The notes beneath the pieces are model-generated. The model was not told the origin of the DNA, did not search any database, and saw only the letters and a program-made list of their open reading frames with translations. The position numbers and the translations under genes were made by a program. A DNA stretch of 36,103 nucleotides from Candidatus Microgenomatus sp. (GTDB lineage Bacteria; Patescibacteriota; Microgenomatia; UBA8517): assembly GCA_020724555.1 (NCBI GenBank), contig DYGT01000005.1, positions 3,539 to 39,641 of the forward strand, written 5' to 3'. Positions 8,695 to 18,375 of this stretch are shown in pieces; the first letter of the stretch is position 1, and the number at the start of each line of letters is the position of its first letter.

Positions 8695-11430
8695 TTAGTC
8701 TGGTAACTGAGGATAATGGCACTTTTTCCATTTTTTACCGGAGCCACACCAGCAGGGGTCGTTCCTGCCGATTTTTTTAGTATTACCACCGGCTACGTCT
8801 TTAGGTGAAGTCCGCTTGATTAATGGCTCACCTGTTTGAGGCGTAGCATCGGCTGTGGTTTCTAAAAGCCCCATATTGTCGCGCTCATCTACATTGGTGC
8901 GTGCCTGCGCCAGGGGAATTTCGCTTGGCGCCCTGGCAACTGCGATCCTAAATATCCGGCGGGAAAGCTCCTCGTCAATCCTGTCCACTAAGCGCTCAAA
9001 AAGACCGTAAGCTTCGTTTTTAAATTCCACCAAAGGATCCCTTTGGCCGTAAGCCCGAAGCGTTATGCCTTCGCGAAGGCTGTCAATATGGTCAATGTGA
9101 TCGATCCAGAGGTGATCAATTGACCCCAAATACGCATATTTTTCAATACTGCGCATAACCTCTTCCCCCACCTGCTTTTCGCGGGCATTATAAGTGTCTT
9201 TAACCAAATTAACCAAAAATTCTCTTAACTTTTCTTTGTCTTTGATGCTCTCAAGCTTTGTGCGAAGATGACCACGGCTTTGCTCATCAAAAGGCAAGAT
9301 TTCCAGAAGTGACCCCATCAAGGTTTCGATCTGTGGTTTTTCTTCTTCTTCACTCCAGCTAACCAAAAGCATAAGATCTATCTGGTGCACCAATTTTTCC
9401 AATATTTCTTCTTTTAAGTTATTGCTTTTAAGGACTCGACGCCTGAGTGCATAAATTATTTCGCGCTGCTGGTTGGCGACATCATCGTATTCCACCAAGC
9501 GTTTGCGCATATCAAAATGAATGCCTTCTACTTTTGTCTGGGCTTGCTCAATTACCCTTGAAACCAGCTTGTTCTCAATAGGTTGGTCTTCGGGTAGCCT
9601 CAGGCGGCTCATGATGCCGCTAATTTTCTCTCCGCCAAAAATGCGCATCAGGTCATCTTCAAGTGAAAGATAAAAACGGCTGCTTCCGGGGTCTCCCTGG
9701 CGGCCGGAACGCCCACGCAATTGGTTATCAATACGGCGGCTTTCGTGCCTTTCGGTTCCTATAACATGAAGCCCTCCTGCCTTTATTACTTTATCGTGCT
9801 CTTTTTGCCACTCCACATATTCTTTTGATTTTTTCCATTTTTCCGTATCTACGCCGTCCGGCTTTTCGGGCTTGGAGCCACCCAAGACAATGTCCACACC
9901 ACGGCCGGCCATATTTGTGGCAACAGTAACCGCTCCCGGTTTTCCCGCGTCCGCAATAATCATAGCTTCGCGTTCGTGATTTTTGGCATTTAAGATATTA
10001 TGAGGAATTTTTCTATGCTTCAAAAGCTGGCCCACGACCTCGTTTTTTTCTATGGATGTTGTTCCCACCAAAATAGGTTGACCTTTGTTTCTGCGCGCCT
10101 CTATGTCGGCCACCAAAGCTCCATATTTAGCTCGAACGGTTTTATACACCATGTCACCATAGTCAATCCTTGCCACCGGCTCATTTGTGGGCACAACCAC
10201 CACGTCTAAGTTGTAGATTTTTTTAAATTCATCCGCTTCTGTGGCAGCCGTTGCGGTCATACCGGATAAAGTCTCATACATCCGAAAATAATTCTGAAAA
10301 GAAATGGTTGCCAGGGTTTTACTTTCCTGCTGGATGGGCACGCCTTCTTTTGCCTCCACGGCTTGGTGAAGTCCGTCCGACCAGCGCCTCCCGGGCATCA
10401 AACGGCCGGTAAACTCATCGACAATCACCACTTCACCGTCTTTTACCACATACTGCTGGTCGCGGTGGTAAAGCGTTTTGGCACGAAGAGCGTTTTCAAT
10501 GTGGTGGATAGATTCAAAATCTTTTTCATACAAGTTATCAACTCCCAAAATTTTTTCTACTTTGGCTATCCCGTGCTCGGTCAGGGTTGCCGAACGGCTT
10601 TTTTCGTCAATAGTAAAGTCAGTATCCTGGTTTAGGTTTCCTACAACTTCCGCGAAGCGGTAATATTTATCCGTTGGATCCGTATCCGGAGCCGAAATGA
10701 TAAGAGGCGTTCTTGCTTCGTCTATTAATATAGAGTCTACCTCGTCAACTATGGCAAAATAATGCCCGCGCTGGACCATTTGCTCCAAAGCACTAACCAT
10801 ATTATCGCGCAAATAATCAAACCCATATTCGTTGTTTGTACCATAAGTTATGTCTGCCTCATAAGCTTGCTTGCGGCTCACCGGTTTTAGATGCTCGAGG
10901 CGCTCATCTCCATGGCTTTTATCCGAGTACTCGGGGTCATACAAATAACTTTTTTGTTCACCGGCAATGACGCCTGTTGCTAACCCGCAGTAAGCAAAGG
11001 CAAGTGCGTTCCAACCGGCATCGCGGCGGGCAAGATAATCGTTAACGGTTACTAAATGTACACCTTTTTCGGGCAAAGCCCGAAGGTACAAAGGAAAAAT
11101 GGCGGACAGAGTTTTTCCTTCTCCTGTTTTCTGCTCCACTACCTTGCCTTCAAACAAAGCCACAGCAGCCATCAGCTGAACGTCATAAGCCCGCATCCCA
11201 ATGGTGCGCCTTGCTGCCTCTCGCATTAAGGCATAAGCTTCGGGAAGCAAACTTTCCAGTTTTTCGCCTTTTTTTAAGCGTTTTTTAAAAGTATCGGTCT
11301 TTTGTGTAAAATCTTTTTCTTTGTATTTTTTAACTTTGGGCTCAAGCTTATTTATCGCATCAACAATTTTTTGCAGACGGTTAAGCTCCCTTTGATTAAG
11401 GTCCAATACTTTAGTAAAAATATTAAGCAT
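8695..11430 (-). CDS. secA: Preprotein translocase subunit SecA
   Basis: Full-length SecA with QKTGEGKT, DEVDSILIDEARTPLIIS and C-terminal SEC-C zinc motif DPCWCGSGKKWKKCH. Confidence 0.99.
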   Translation of the reverse strand: MLNIFTKVLDLNQRELNRLQKIVDAINKLEPKVKKYKEKDFTQKTDTFKKRLKKGEKLESLLPEAYALMREAARRTIGMRAYDVQLMAAVALFEGKVVEQKTGEGKTLSAIFPLYLRALPEKGVHLVTVNDYLARRDAGWNALAFAYCGLATGVIAGEQKSYLYDPEYSDKSHGDERLEHLKPVSRKQAYEADITYGTNNEYGFDYLRDNMVSALEQMVQRGHYFAIVDEVDSILIDEARTPLIISAPDTDPTDKYYRFAEVVGNLNQDTDFTIDEKSRSATLTEHGIAKVEKILGVDNLYEKDFESIHHIENALRAKTLYHRDQQYVVKDGEVVIVDEFTGRLMPGRRWSDGLHQAVEAKEGVPIQQESKTLATISFQNYFRMYETLSGMTATAATEADEFKKIYNLDVVVVPTNEPVARIDYGDMVYKTVRAKYGALVADIEARRNKGQPILVGTTSIEKNEVVGQLLKHRKIPHNILNAKNHEREAMIIADAGKPGAVTVATNMAGRGVDIVLGGSKPEKPDGVDTEKWKKSKEYVEWQKEHDKVIKAGGLHVIGTERHESRRIDNQLRGRSGRQGDPGSSRFYLSLEDDLMRIFGGEKISGIMSRLRLPEDQPIENKLVSRVIEQAQTKVEGIHFDMRKRLVEYDDVANQQREIIYALRRRVLKSNNLKEEILEKLVHQIDLMLLVSWSEEEEKPQIETLMGSLLEILPFDEQSRGHLRTKLESIKDKEKLREFLVNLVKDTYNAREKQVGEEVMRSIEKYAYLGSIDHLWIDHIDHIDSLREGITLRAYGQRDPLVEFKNEAYGLFERLVDRIDEELSRRIFRIAVARAPSEIPLAQARTNVDERDNMGLLETTADATPQTGEPLIKRTSPKDVAGGNTKKIGRNDPCWCGSGKKWKKCHYPQLPD

Positions 11431-11526
11431 CCCTCTATTGTAGCAAAGCAGACAATTTTATTGAAACGAACCAGCAAAAACATATTGTCAAAGCGCAAGT
11501 ATTAGGTATAAAATAAATTAAGTACC

Positions 11527-12657
11527 ATGAAAAAATTATTATTAGTGCTTGTTTTTTCACTTTTTATAAGTTTTCCTTTTATAAGTTTTCCTTTATTAAT
11601 CCCCAATTTTACCCTGGCAGCCAATGGAGAAGTGCAAAAAACAGTAGTTGTTTCCGAAGATGAGGTGATTGAGGGAAATTACTATGCAGGCGGGGATATT
11701 GTTGAAATATCAGGCACCATAAATGGCGATGCTTATGTAGCGGCCGGTCAAATCATCGTAAGCGGAACAATAAACGGGGACTTAATTGCAGCCGGTGGAA
11801 GCATTAACATTTCCGGCGAGATTACGGATGATGTAAGGATTGCCGGGGGTAATCTTTTTATAAACGGCATTATCGGTGATGATGTCTCAATGGCAGGCGG
11901 AGAAATAAACATCTCAGATATTGCAATCATAAGCGGAGGTGCCCAAGCAGCCGGTGGGAATATCCTGCACGCGGGTTCAATTGGAGAAGAATTTAAAGCC
12001 GCGGGCGGTTTGATAAGTTTAAGCTCCACCGCTCATATCGGCGGCAATTTTGATTACTTGAGTGAGGCTAGTGCAAATGTATCCGAAGGCGCAACCGTTG
12101 AAGGCACAACCAACAAAAACCAAGGGGGGCCGAATTACGCTTCTACACAAAAAGCTTTTGCAAGTATGTTCAGGGCGATCAGCGCTTTTGTGAGCATCAG
12201 CGGAATTATAACTTTTTTGGTGCTGGGCTTTTTGGTCATAAAATTTGCCCCAAACTACACCGACCGCGCCACAAATGTAATCCAAAACCAAACTCTCAGG
12301 TCGTTTTTAGTCGGCCTTCTTGCCATGATAATTACCCCTGTTTTGTTCATCATACTCACGCTTACTTTAGTTGGTTTTCCGCTTGGATTAATAATGCTTT
12401 TTATAGGATTTTTATATCTCATGTTTGGAAAAATTTATGTCCTTACCGCAATCGGGCAACGAATATTGGGTTATCGCCAAAAATCTCCAACTCCGCTCGT
12501 GGCCTTTTTCTTGGGCATGGTTTTGTATTCATTGGTGATGGCAATTCCGGTGATAAACATACTCATCAAATTTTTAGTTTTAACAATCGGTATGGGTGCA
12601 GCCCTTATTAAAGAAGCCAATACAATCCGTTTAGCAAAAAAGGAAAAAGTGATTTAA
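11527..12657 (+). CDS. Secreted/membrane protein with bactofilin-like beta-helical repeats and C-terminal TM region
   Basis: Signal peptide; repeated Gly-rich units (EISGTINGDAYVAAGQIIVSGTINGDLIAAGGSINISGEI...), then several TM helices. Confidence 0.8.
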   Translation: MKKLLLVLVFSLFISFPFISFPLLIPNFTLAANGEVQKTVVVSEDEVIEGNYYAGGDIVEISGTINGDAYVAAGQIIVSGTINGDLIAAGGSINISGEITDDVRIAGGNLFINGIIGDDVSMAGGEINISDIAIISGGAQAAGGNILHAGSIGEEFKAAGGLISLSSTAHIGGNFDYLSEASANVSEGATVEGTTNKNQGGPNYASTQKAFASMFRAISAFVSISGIITFLVLGFLVIKFAPNYTDRATNVIQNQTLRSFLVGLLAMIITPVLFIILTLTLVGFPLGLIMLFIGFLYLMFGKIYVLTAIGQRILGYRQKSPTPLVAFFLGMVLYSLVMAIPVINILIKFLVLTIGMGAALIKEANTIRLAKKEKVI

Positions 12658-12661
12658 GCCT

Positions 12662-13129
12662 ATGGCCGCAAAAACTAAAAGTGCAAAGCCTTCAACCGGT
12701 CCAAAGCTTTTGTACAGGTCCGAGACCGATCGCATTATCGGGGGCGTTGCCGGAGGATTGGCTGAATATCTGGAAATAGACGCAACACTCATCCGCTTGG
12801 CTTTTATACTAATAACCTTCGCCGGCGGCTCCGGAATATTAATTTACCTCATTTTGTGGCTCATAATCCCAAGCCGGGCAAATATAGATAAAAAAGGCGA
12901 AGATAGGGTAAAATTAAACGCCGCTGAAATGCGGGACCGCGCAAATGAATTTTCCCAAAACCTAAAACACGACAACCGTGTTGGGGGAAGAAGGATCGTT
13001 GGATTTATACTCCTTACGCTTGGATTAACATTTCTCCTCCAAAACTTTAATATCCTTCCCTTTATTGATTTATCCAAATTTTGGCCTTTAATTTTGATAA
13101 TTTTGGGGCTTGCCATTCTCAGCCGCTAG
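12662..13129 (+). CDS. PspC domain-containing protein
   Basis: LYRSETDRIIGGVAGGLAEYLEIDATLIRLAFIL; C-terminal TM pair. Confidence 0.92.
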   Translation: MAAKTKSAKPSTGPKLLYRSETDRIIGGVAGGLAEYLEIDATLIRLAFILITFAGGSGILIYLILWLIIPSRANIDKKGEDRVKLNAAEMRDRANEFSQNLKHDNRVGGRRIVGFILLTLGLTFLLQNFNILPFIDLSKFWPLILIILGLAILSR

Positions 13130-13776
13130 ACAGCCTTACAAATAAACATCAAGTTAGCCTCCGGATAAAAGCGGTCAATCTTAAACCCTACTTTTTTTAA
13201 AACCTTTTCAAACGCGAGCGCCTCTTTTCTTTTTTCACCATAATAAGTGCGGTTAAACACTGCAATTCCTCCCTTATCCACGAGTTTTTTTACCTTCCCG
13301 GTAAATTCCTCAGTAGAAAACTGCTGCGGCACCTCCGTGCCGACATATATATCCACACAAACAAGGCCATACTTATTTTGTGTCTTATTGACAAAATCCC
13401 AAGCGTCACCAAGGATTATTTTTACTTTTTTATCATCCAAACCTAAATATTTTTTCCCCAAAATAACTATATCAGGGTCAATCTCCACTCCGGTTATTTC
13501 GGCATTTGGCCAATACTTATTAACAATATTGGCAATTGAGCCACCCCCAAGACCCAGTATTAAACAATTTTCAATCGATAGACCACCTTTTTTTAAATGC
13601 TTAAACGTAGACTGCCAGACTTTGTGGGCGACCCCCCCGGATTGGGTGATGTTGCCGGCAACGATATGCGGCCCCCAGGCCAAGTCGCGCCAAACTTCAA
13701 GCTTGCCATTATAACGAGACTGCCTTGTTTCCAACAGCAGCCTTCCCGCCAAAAAATCAAGTAAATTATTTGCCAT
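13126..13776 (-). CDS. Spermidine synthase-like methyltransferase-fold protein
   Basis: LILGLGGGSIANIVNKYWPNAEITGVEIDPDIVILGKKYL; start taken as MANNLL because of -10-like TAAAAT 7 nt upstream (track start is 13794). Confidence 0.82.
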   Translation of the reverse strand: MANNLLDFLAGRLLLETRQSRYNGKLEVWRDLAWGPHIVAGNITQSGGVAHKVWQSTFKHLKKGGLSIENCLILGLGGGSIANIVNKYWPNAEITGVEIDPDIVILGKKYLGLDDKKVKIILGDAWDFVNKTQNKYGLVCVDIYVGTEVPQQFSTEEFTGKVKKLVDKGGIAVFNRTYYGEKRKEALAFEKVLKKVGFKIDRFYPEANLMFICKAV

Positions 13777-13877
13777 ACCCCTTATTTTACACAAAAAACA
13801 AAAACCGGTTGATATAAATATTTATGCTTTTTTTATTCATACTTTACTTGTCATTAAATTCCAAATAAAATGCGAAT

Positions 13878-15041
13878 ATGAATACCCCGCTTGCGGATAC
13901 CCTCCGCCCTAAAAACTTAAAAGATTTTGTTGGCCAAAGCCACCTTGTGGGTAAGGGCAAAATAATTAACCAATTAATTTTGGCTGCCAAACAAGCTCAT
14001 GGGCAGGAGTTTCCCTCTATTATTTTCTGGGGTCCGCCAGGAGTGGGTAAAACCACGCTTGCCCGTATAATTGCCAGTGAGCTAAAACTTGAATACCACG
14101 AATTTTCAGCAGTAAATACCTTAAGCAAAGATATCCAAAAACTTATCTCCACGCCCTCTCGGTTACTGATTTTTCTCGATGAAATCCACCGCTGGAATAA
14201 AGCTCAACAAGACAAGCTATTGCCGCATGTGGAATCCGGAAAAATAATTCTAATCGGGGCAACTACCGAAAACCCCAGCTTTTCCGTAATTGCCCCGCTT
14301 CTTTCCCGTAGCCGGGTATTTACTTTAAAACAACTTTCGGCGGCAGAATTAACTGAAATACTGGATCGAGGGCTTAAAAAGCTAAAGCGAAAAATTAAAA
14401 AAAATGCCAGAGAATTTATATTGGAATCAAGCAACGGCGACGCCCGCATACTTCTGACAACGCTTGAAATTGCTGCTTCTTTGACTGACAAAACCATTTT
14501 AGATATTTCAAACGCAGAAGCCGCCCTTCAACGGAGAGCCTTGAGTTTTGACAAACATGGAGAGGAATTTTACAACGTAATTTCGGCATTTATAAAATCA
14601 ATGCGCGCGGGACAAGTAGATGCAACCCTTTACTACCTTGCCCGCATGATCGAGGCCGGGCAAGACCCCCTTTATATTGCCCGCCGTATGGTTGTGTTTG
14701 CCAGTGAAGACATTGGTCTGGCCCAACCTACAGCCCTGGTTGTTGCCAATGAAGTTTTTCGCGCCTGCGAAACCATCGGTTACCCGGAGTGCGCCATAAA
14801 CCTTGCCCATGGAGCAGCCTATCTGACAAATGCAAAAAAGGATAGAAGCGCCTACAACGCATATTTCGCTGCTGTGGATGACGTTCATAAATTCGGCAAC
14901 CTACCAGTGCCTATTAAAATCCGAAACGCTCCTACAAAATTTATGAAAAGCGAAGGTTATGGCAAAGGTTACCAAAAATATGATAAAGAAAGCTACTTAC
15001 CGGATAAAATAAAAAACAAAAAGTATTTTAATAATGGATAA
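13878..15041 (+). CDS. rarA: Replication-associated recombination protein A (RarA/MgsA, AAA ATPase)
   Basis: FWGPPGVGKTTLARIIA, FLDEIHRWNKAQQD, GATTENPSFSVI. Confidence 0.96.
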   Translation: MNTPLADTLRPKNLKDFVGQSHLVGKGKIINQLILAAKQAHGQEFPSIIFWGPPGVGKTTLARIIASELKLEYHEFSAVNTLSKDIQKLISTPSRLLIFLDEIHRWNKAQQDKLLPHVESGKIILIGATTENPSFSVIAPLLSRSRVFTLKQLSAAELTEILDRGLKKLKRKIKKNAREFILESSNGDARILLTTLEIAASLTDKTILDISNAEAALQRRALSFDKHGEEFYNVISAFIKSMRAGQVDATLYYLARMIEAGQDPLYIARRMVVFASEDIGLAQPTALVVANEVFRACETIGYPECAINLAHGAAYLTNAKKDRSAYNAYFAAVDDVHKFGNLPVPIKIRNAPTKFMKSEGYGKGYQKYDKESYLPDKIKNKKYFNNG

Positions 15042-15663
15042 TACAAAAATAATTTTTGATCATTTTAAAAAAGCTGATCCAATTATTTACAAAGCCATGC
15101 ATTCAGTTGACTTTGATAAGTGGTTAATGCCCAACAAAAATCCCAGCGGACAAACTTATTTCCAAGAGCTTTGTTTAAACATCATCGGGCAGCAGTTGTC
15201 CAACAAGGCCGCAAAAAAGATATCTGCTCGGTTTTTATATTACCTGGGCGACCCTCTTTCAGCGCCAAAGCTTGCAAAAACAAAAGATCAAAATCTCCGG
15301 AATATCGGACTTTCCTGGGCAAAAGCCAACTACGTTAAAAATATAGCCAAGGCGTACCTGGACGGTAGTGTGGAATTTGAAAATTTCACTAACATGGATA
15401 ATATAGAAATAATTAATGAGCTAATTACAATTAAAGGAGTGGGGCCATGGACGGCAGAGATGTTTCTAATTTTTACCCTTAAACGTGAGGATGTTTTTTC
15501 CAACGGCGATCTGGGGCTTAAAAAAGGCTTAGCAAAACTGTATGGACTGAATACTATTAATTCGGATAAAATAAAAACCATTACAGAGAAATGGATACCA
15601 TACCGTACTTATGGCTCAATCACCCTCTGGCACAGCCTTGAAAATGAAGTCCCCGTGGGCTAA
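15034..15663 (+). CDS. DNA-3-methyladenine glycosylase (AlkA-like, HhH-GPD)
   Basis: HhH motif ITIKGVGPWTAEMFLIF with downstream catalytic Asp in NGDLGLKKGL. Confidence 0.9.
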   Translation: MDNTKIIFDHFKKADPIIYKAMHSVDFDKWLMPNKNPSGQTYFQELCLNIIGQQLSNKAAKKISARFLYYLGDPLSAPKLAKTKDQNLRNIGLSWAKANYVKNIAKAYLDGSVEFENFTNMDNIEIINELITIKGVGPWTAEMFLIFTLKREDVFSNGDLGLKKGLAKLYGLNTINSDKIKTITEKWIPYRTYGSITLWHSLENEVPVG

Positions 15664-15677
15664 CAGCCCACGGTTTT
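15653..15677 (+). terminator. Hairpin CCGTGGGC-taaca-GCCCACGG-TTTTA; loop contains the TAA stop of the glycosylase
   Basis: 8-bp perfect stem plus short T-run. Confidence 0.65.
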
Positions 15678-15714
15678 AGGTCTAAACCAGACTACATTTT
15701 TGTGTCCAATTTAT

Positions 15715-15741
15715 CCGTGGACTAAAGTTCACGGTTTTTTT
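15715..15741 (+). terminator. Rho-independent terminator CCGTGGAC-taaa-GTTCACGG-TTTTTTT
   Basis: 8-pair stem (one G-U) plus 7 T. Confidence 0.8.
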
Positions 15742-15786
15742 GAATACTTAAATAAATAAAACGATTTTTTGCTATAATTAAGCCCT

Positions 15787-16527
15787 ATGGAAATAACAAT
15801 TCTGAATGCCAACCTTTGGCTTTTGCCCCCACCTGCTGCCATTGACAACAATAAGCGCCTTTTTAATCTTATAAAACTTATAAAAAAATACTCACCCGAT
15901 GTTATTAATCTGCAGGAAATTTGGCTTAATAAATATACAAATATCCTGAAGCTAAATTTGCCTGATTATTATTTAATAAAACCTAAATCTTTTTTTATAA
16001 ACAAATCCGGTCTTGTAACTTTGACCAAATTCAAACCACTAAACACCTCCTTTAGCCAATACCCTAAACACAAAGATTTTGATGCCGTTGAAAAGGTAGC
16101 ATCCAAAGGATACCTTAAAACTACGTTCCAAAAAGAGGATAAAGAGATTACGCTTATCAACACTCACATTTACGAAACCCTTGAGCAGGTAAAGCTTAAA
16201 ATAAAATTCGGCCAGATAAAACACCTTCTTAAAAAGACACTTGAACACAACCCGACTATCGTTGCCGGGGATTTTAACGCAGATACTTTTAATCTACCGA
16301 AAGGGTTTAAAAACTTAACGGCAGAGGATACTCATAAACCAACCTACAGTCTCAAAAATAAATATGCCAACATCTTAATTAACGGCATCATGAATAGGCA
16401 CGGAGTCCACTACGAAAAACCAGATTATGTTTTTGCCAATATCAAAGGCGCTAATATAAAATCTCAGGTCATAAAAAACCCCTTAATTTCCGATCACTAC
16501 CCAATTTTTGCGAAGATAACTTTTTAA
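15787..16527 (+). CDS. Endonuclease/exonuclease/phosphatase family protein
   Basis: NLQEIWLNK, VAGDFNADTF and SDHYPIFA motifs. Confidence 0.9.
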   Translation: MEITILNANLWLLPPPAAIDNNKRLFNLIKLIKKYSPDVINLQEIWLNKYTNILKLNLPDYYLIKPKSFFINKSGLVTLTKFKPLNTSFSQYPKHKDFDAVEKVASKGYLKTTFQKEDKEITLINTHIYETLEQVKLKIKFGQIKHLLKKTLEHNPTIVAGDFNADTFNLPKGFKNLTAEDTHKPTYSLKNKYANILINGIMNRHGVHYEKPDYVFANIKGANIKSQVIKNPLISDHYPIFAKITF

Positions 16528-16568
16528 CAGCTTCTGAATTTTTTTGAGATTTTTTCTATATAGAAGAC

Positions 16569-17798
16569 TTATTTAATTACCTCTTTCCCCATCCACTGTT
16601 GCAAGACGTAAGGGACGGCAATACTGCCGTCTTTGTTTTGGTAATTTTCCATAATCGCAATCGGGATGCGGGAGGTGACCAGCGCAGTGCCGTTAAGCAT
16701 ATGTACATATTCATTGCGGTCACCGTCGCGGTATTTGATATTTAAGTTTCTTGCCTGATAATCCGTGGTGTTGCTGGTAGAGGTTACCTCACCGTAATCG
16801 TTTCTTCCGGGCATCCATGCTTCAATATCATATTTTTTAGCAGCAATTGCGCCCAAGTCTCCGGTACACATTTCAAGCACTCGGTAAGGAATAGCGAGCT
16901 TTTGCATTATTTCTTCTTCTATGGCCAACATCTCTTCATGCATCTTGGCCGATTCTGACGGCTCGGTATAAGCAAACATTTCAAGCTTGGTAAACTGGTG
17001 AACACGGTAAAGCCCGCGGCTATATTTACCATAAGCCCCGGCCTCTTGCCTAAAGCAATGGCTAATAGCGGCATATTTTAAGGGTAAATCCTTTTTAGGC
17101 AAAACCTCATCCGCGTGGTACCCGGCCATAGTTACCTCCGAAGTGGCAATAAGCCCCAAATCCGTGTCTTTTATCTCATAAATCTGGGCTTCATCGCCTT
17201 TGGGATTGTAACCGGTCCCCAAATAATACCTGCTTTTTGCCAAATCCGGAGTACAAATAAGCTTAAATCCTTTTTCGGATAAAAACTCAAGGCCAAACTG
17301 GATGAGGGCAAATTCAAGCCTGACTAAATCATTTTTTAAAAAATAAAACTGGGAGCCGGTAACTTTTGCTCCCCTTTCAAAATCAAGTAAGTCTAAATTC
17401 TGTCCCAATTCGAGGTGGTCCTTGGGCTCAAAATCAAACTCCTTTGCCTCCCCCCATTTTTTAATCTCCACATTTTCCTGCTCACCCACGCCCCGAGGAG
17501 CATTTTCATCCGGCAAATTAGGAATTTGTCCTAATACAGAAATTGCATTTTTTTCGCTTTCGGCAAGCTTTTGCCGAAGAGCGGCAAGCTCATTTTTTAT
17601 TATTTTTCCGGCCTCTGTGTCGCACTCTTTTGCAGCTTTATTTTTACGGGCACGCAGTACCTCAACCCGGGCCAATATTTCGCGCCAGGCGATATCTGCC
17701 GCTATCGCTTTATCAACAAGCGCAGGATCATATCCTTTAGCCGCCACACCATCTTTAACTTTTTGCGGATTATTCCGCAGTATATTTATATCAATCAT
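16569..17798 (-). CDS. serS: Seryl-tRNA synthetase
   Basis: Coiled-coil N-domain and class II motifs (HCFRQEAGAYGKYSRGLYRVHQFTKLEMF). Confidence 0.98.
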   Translation of the reverse strand: MIDINILRNNPQKVKDGVAAKGYDPALVDKAIAADIAWREILARVEVLRARKNKAAKECDTEAGKIIKNELAALRQKLAESEKNAISVLGQIPNLPDENAPRGVGEQENVEIKKWGEAKEFDFEPKDHLELGQNLDLLDFERGAKVTGSQFYFLKNDLVRLEFALIQFGLEFLSEKGFKLICTPDLAKSRYYLGTGYNPKGDEAQIYEIKDTDLGLIATSEVTMAGYHADEVLPKKDLPLKYAAISHCFRQEAGAYGKYSRGLYRVHQFTKLEMFAYTEPSESAKMHEEMLAIEEEIMQKLAIPYRVLEMCTGDLGAIAAKKYDIEAWMPGRNDYGEVTSTSNTTDYQARNLNIKYRDGDRNEYVHMLNGTALVTSRIPIAIMENYQNKDGSIAVPYVLQQWMGKEVIK

Positions 17799-17814
17799 AA
17801 ATTTTTTATAACAA

Positions 17815-18375
17815 TCATAGCCCCAACTTACGGTTTATATTTTGCATGGCCCTAAGGGCTATTTCAATAAACTCCCTAAGCTCAATACCTAACTCACTTT
17901 CACAAAGCTCAATTTGCGCTCTGTCAACACCCGCCGCAAACCCTTTTTGCTTCCATTTTTTTAACACAGATTCAACCGTAACTTCTGATAATTTCTTTCC
18001 TTTAACCAAAGCAACCGCCACGATAAGGCCCGTTAATTCATCACAAGTATAAAGCGCCCATTCCATTTGTGTCTTGGGTTCTGGCGCATCCGGCATATAT
18101 TTCCACGCATGGCTTGAAATTGCAGCTAGGACTTCTGGTGAGATACTGTAACCTTTAAGCCACGCAAGCGTCTGGTGGGTATGACGGCTGGTATCTTCTT
18201 TAACAAATTCATAATCAGCGTCGTGCAAAAGCCCGGCCAAACCCCAGGCTTCCTCATCCCCTCCAAGCCGTCGCGCTAAAGCACGCATCACGACTTCAAC
18301 GGCGAGCATATGCCGCACCAGATTTTGGTTTTTGGTATGCTTTCGCACAAGAGCCAGTGCTTCATCCCTTGTCAT
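17815..18375 (-). CDS. HD domain phosphohydrolase
   Basis: HMLAVEVVM...WGLAGLLHDADYE...SSHAW. Confidence 0.9.
   Translation of the reverse strand: MTRDEALALVRKHTKNQNLVRHMLAVEVVMRALARRLGGDEEAWGLAGLLHDADYEFVKEDTSRHTHQTLAWLKGYSISPEVLAAISSHAWKYMPDAPEPKTQMEWALYTCDELTGLIVAVALVKGKKLSEVTVESVLKKWKQKGFAAGVDRAQIELCESELGIELREFIEIALRAMQNINRKLGL

Noticed and set aside
10363-10635. ORFs antisense to secA, and similar antisense ORFs in ftsX, lon, lysS and truB
   Set aside because: Composition and position match shadow ORFs of strongly supported genes on the other strand.
11562-11592. Short tandem repeat (ATAAGTTTTCCTTTT x2) in the 5' end of the bactofilin-like gene
   Set aside because: It simply lengthens the signal peptide (FISFPFISFPL); the repeat is in frame and AT-rich, with no sign of a phase-variable tract.
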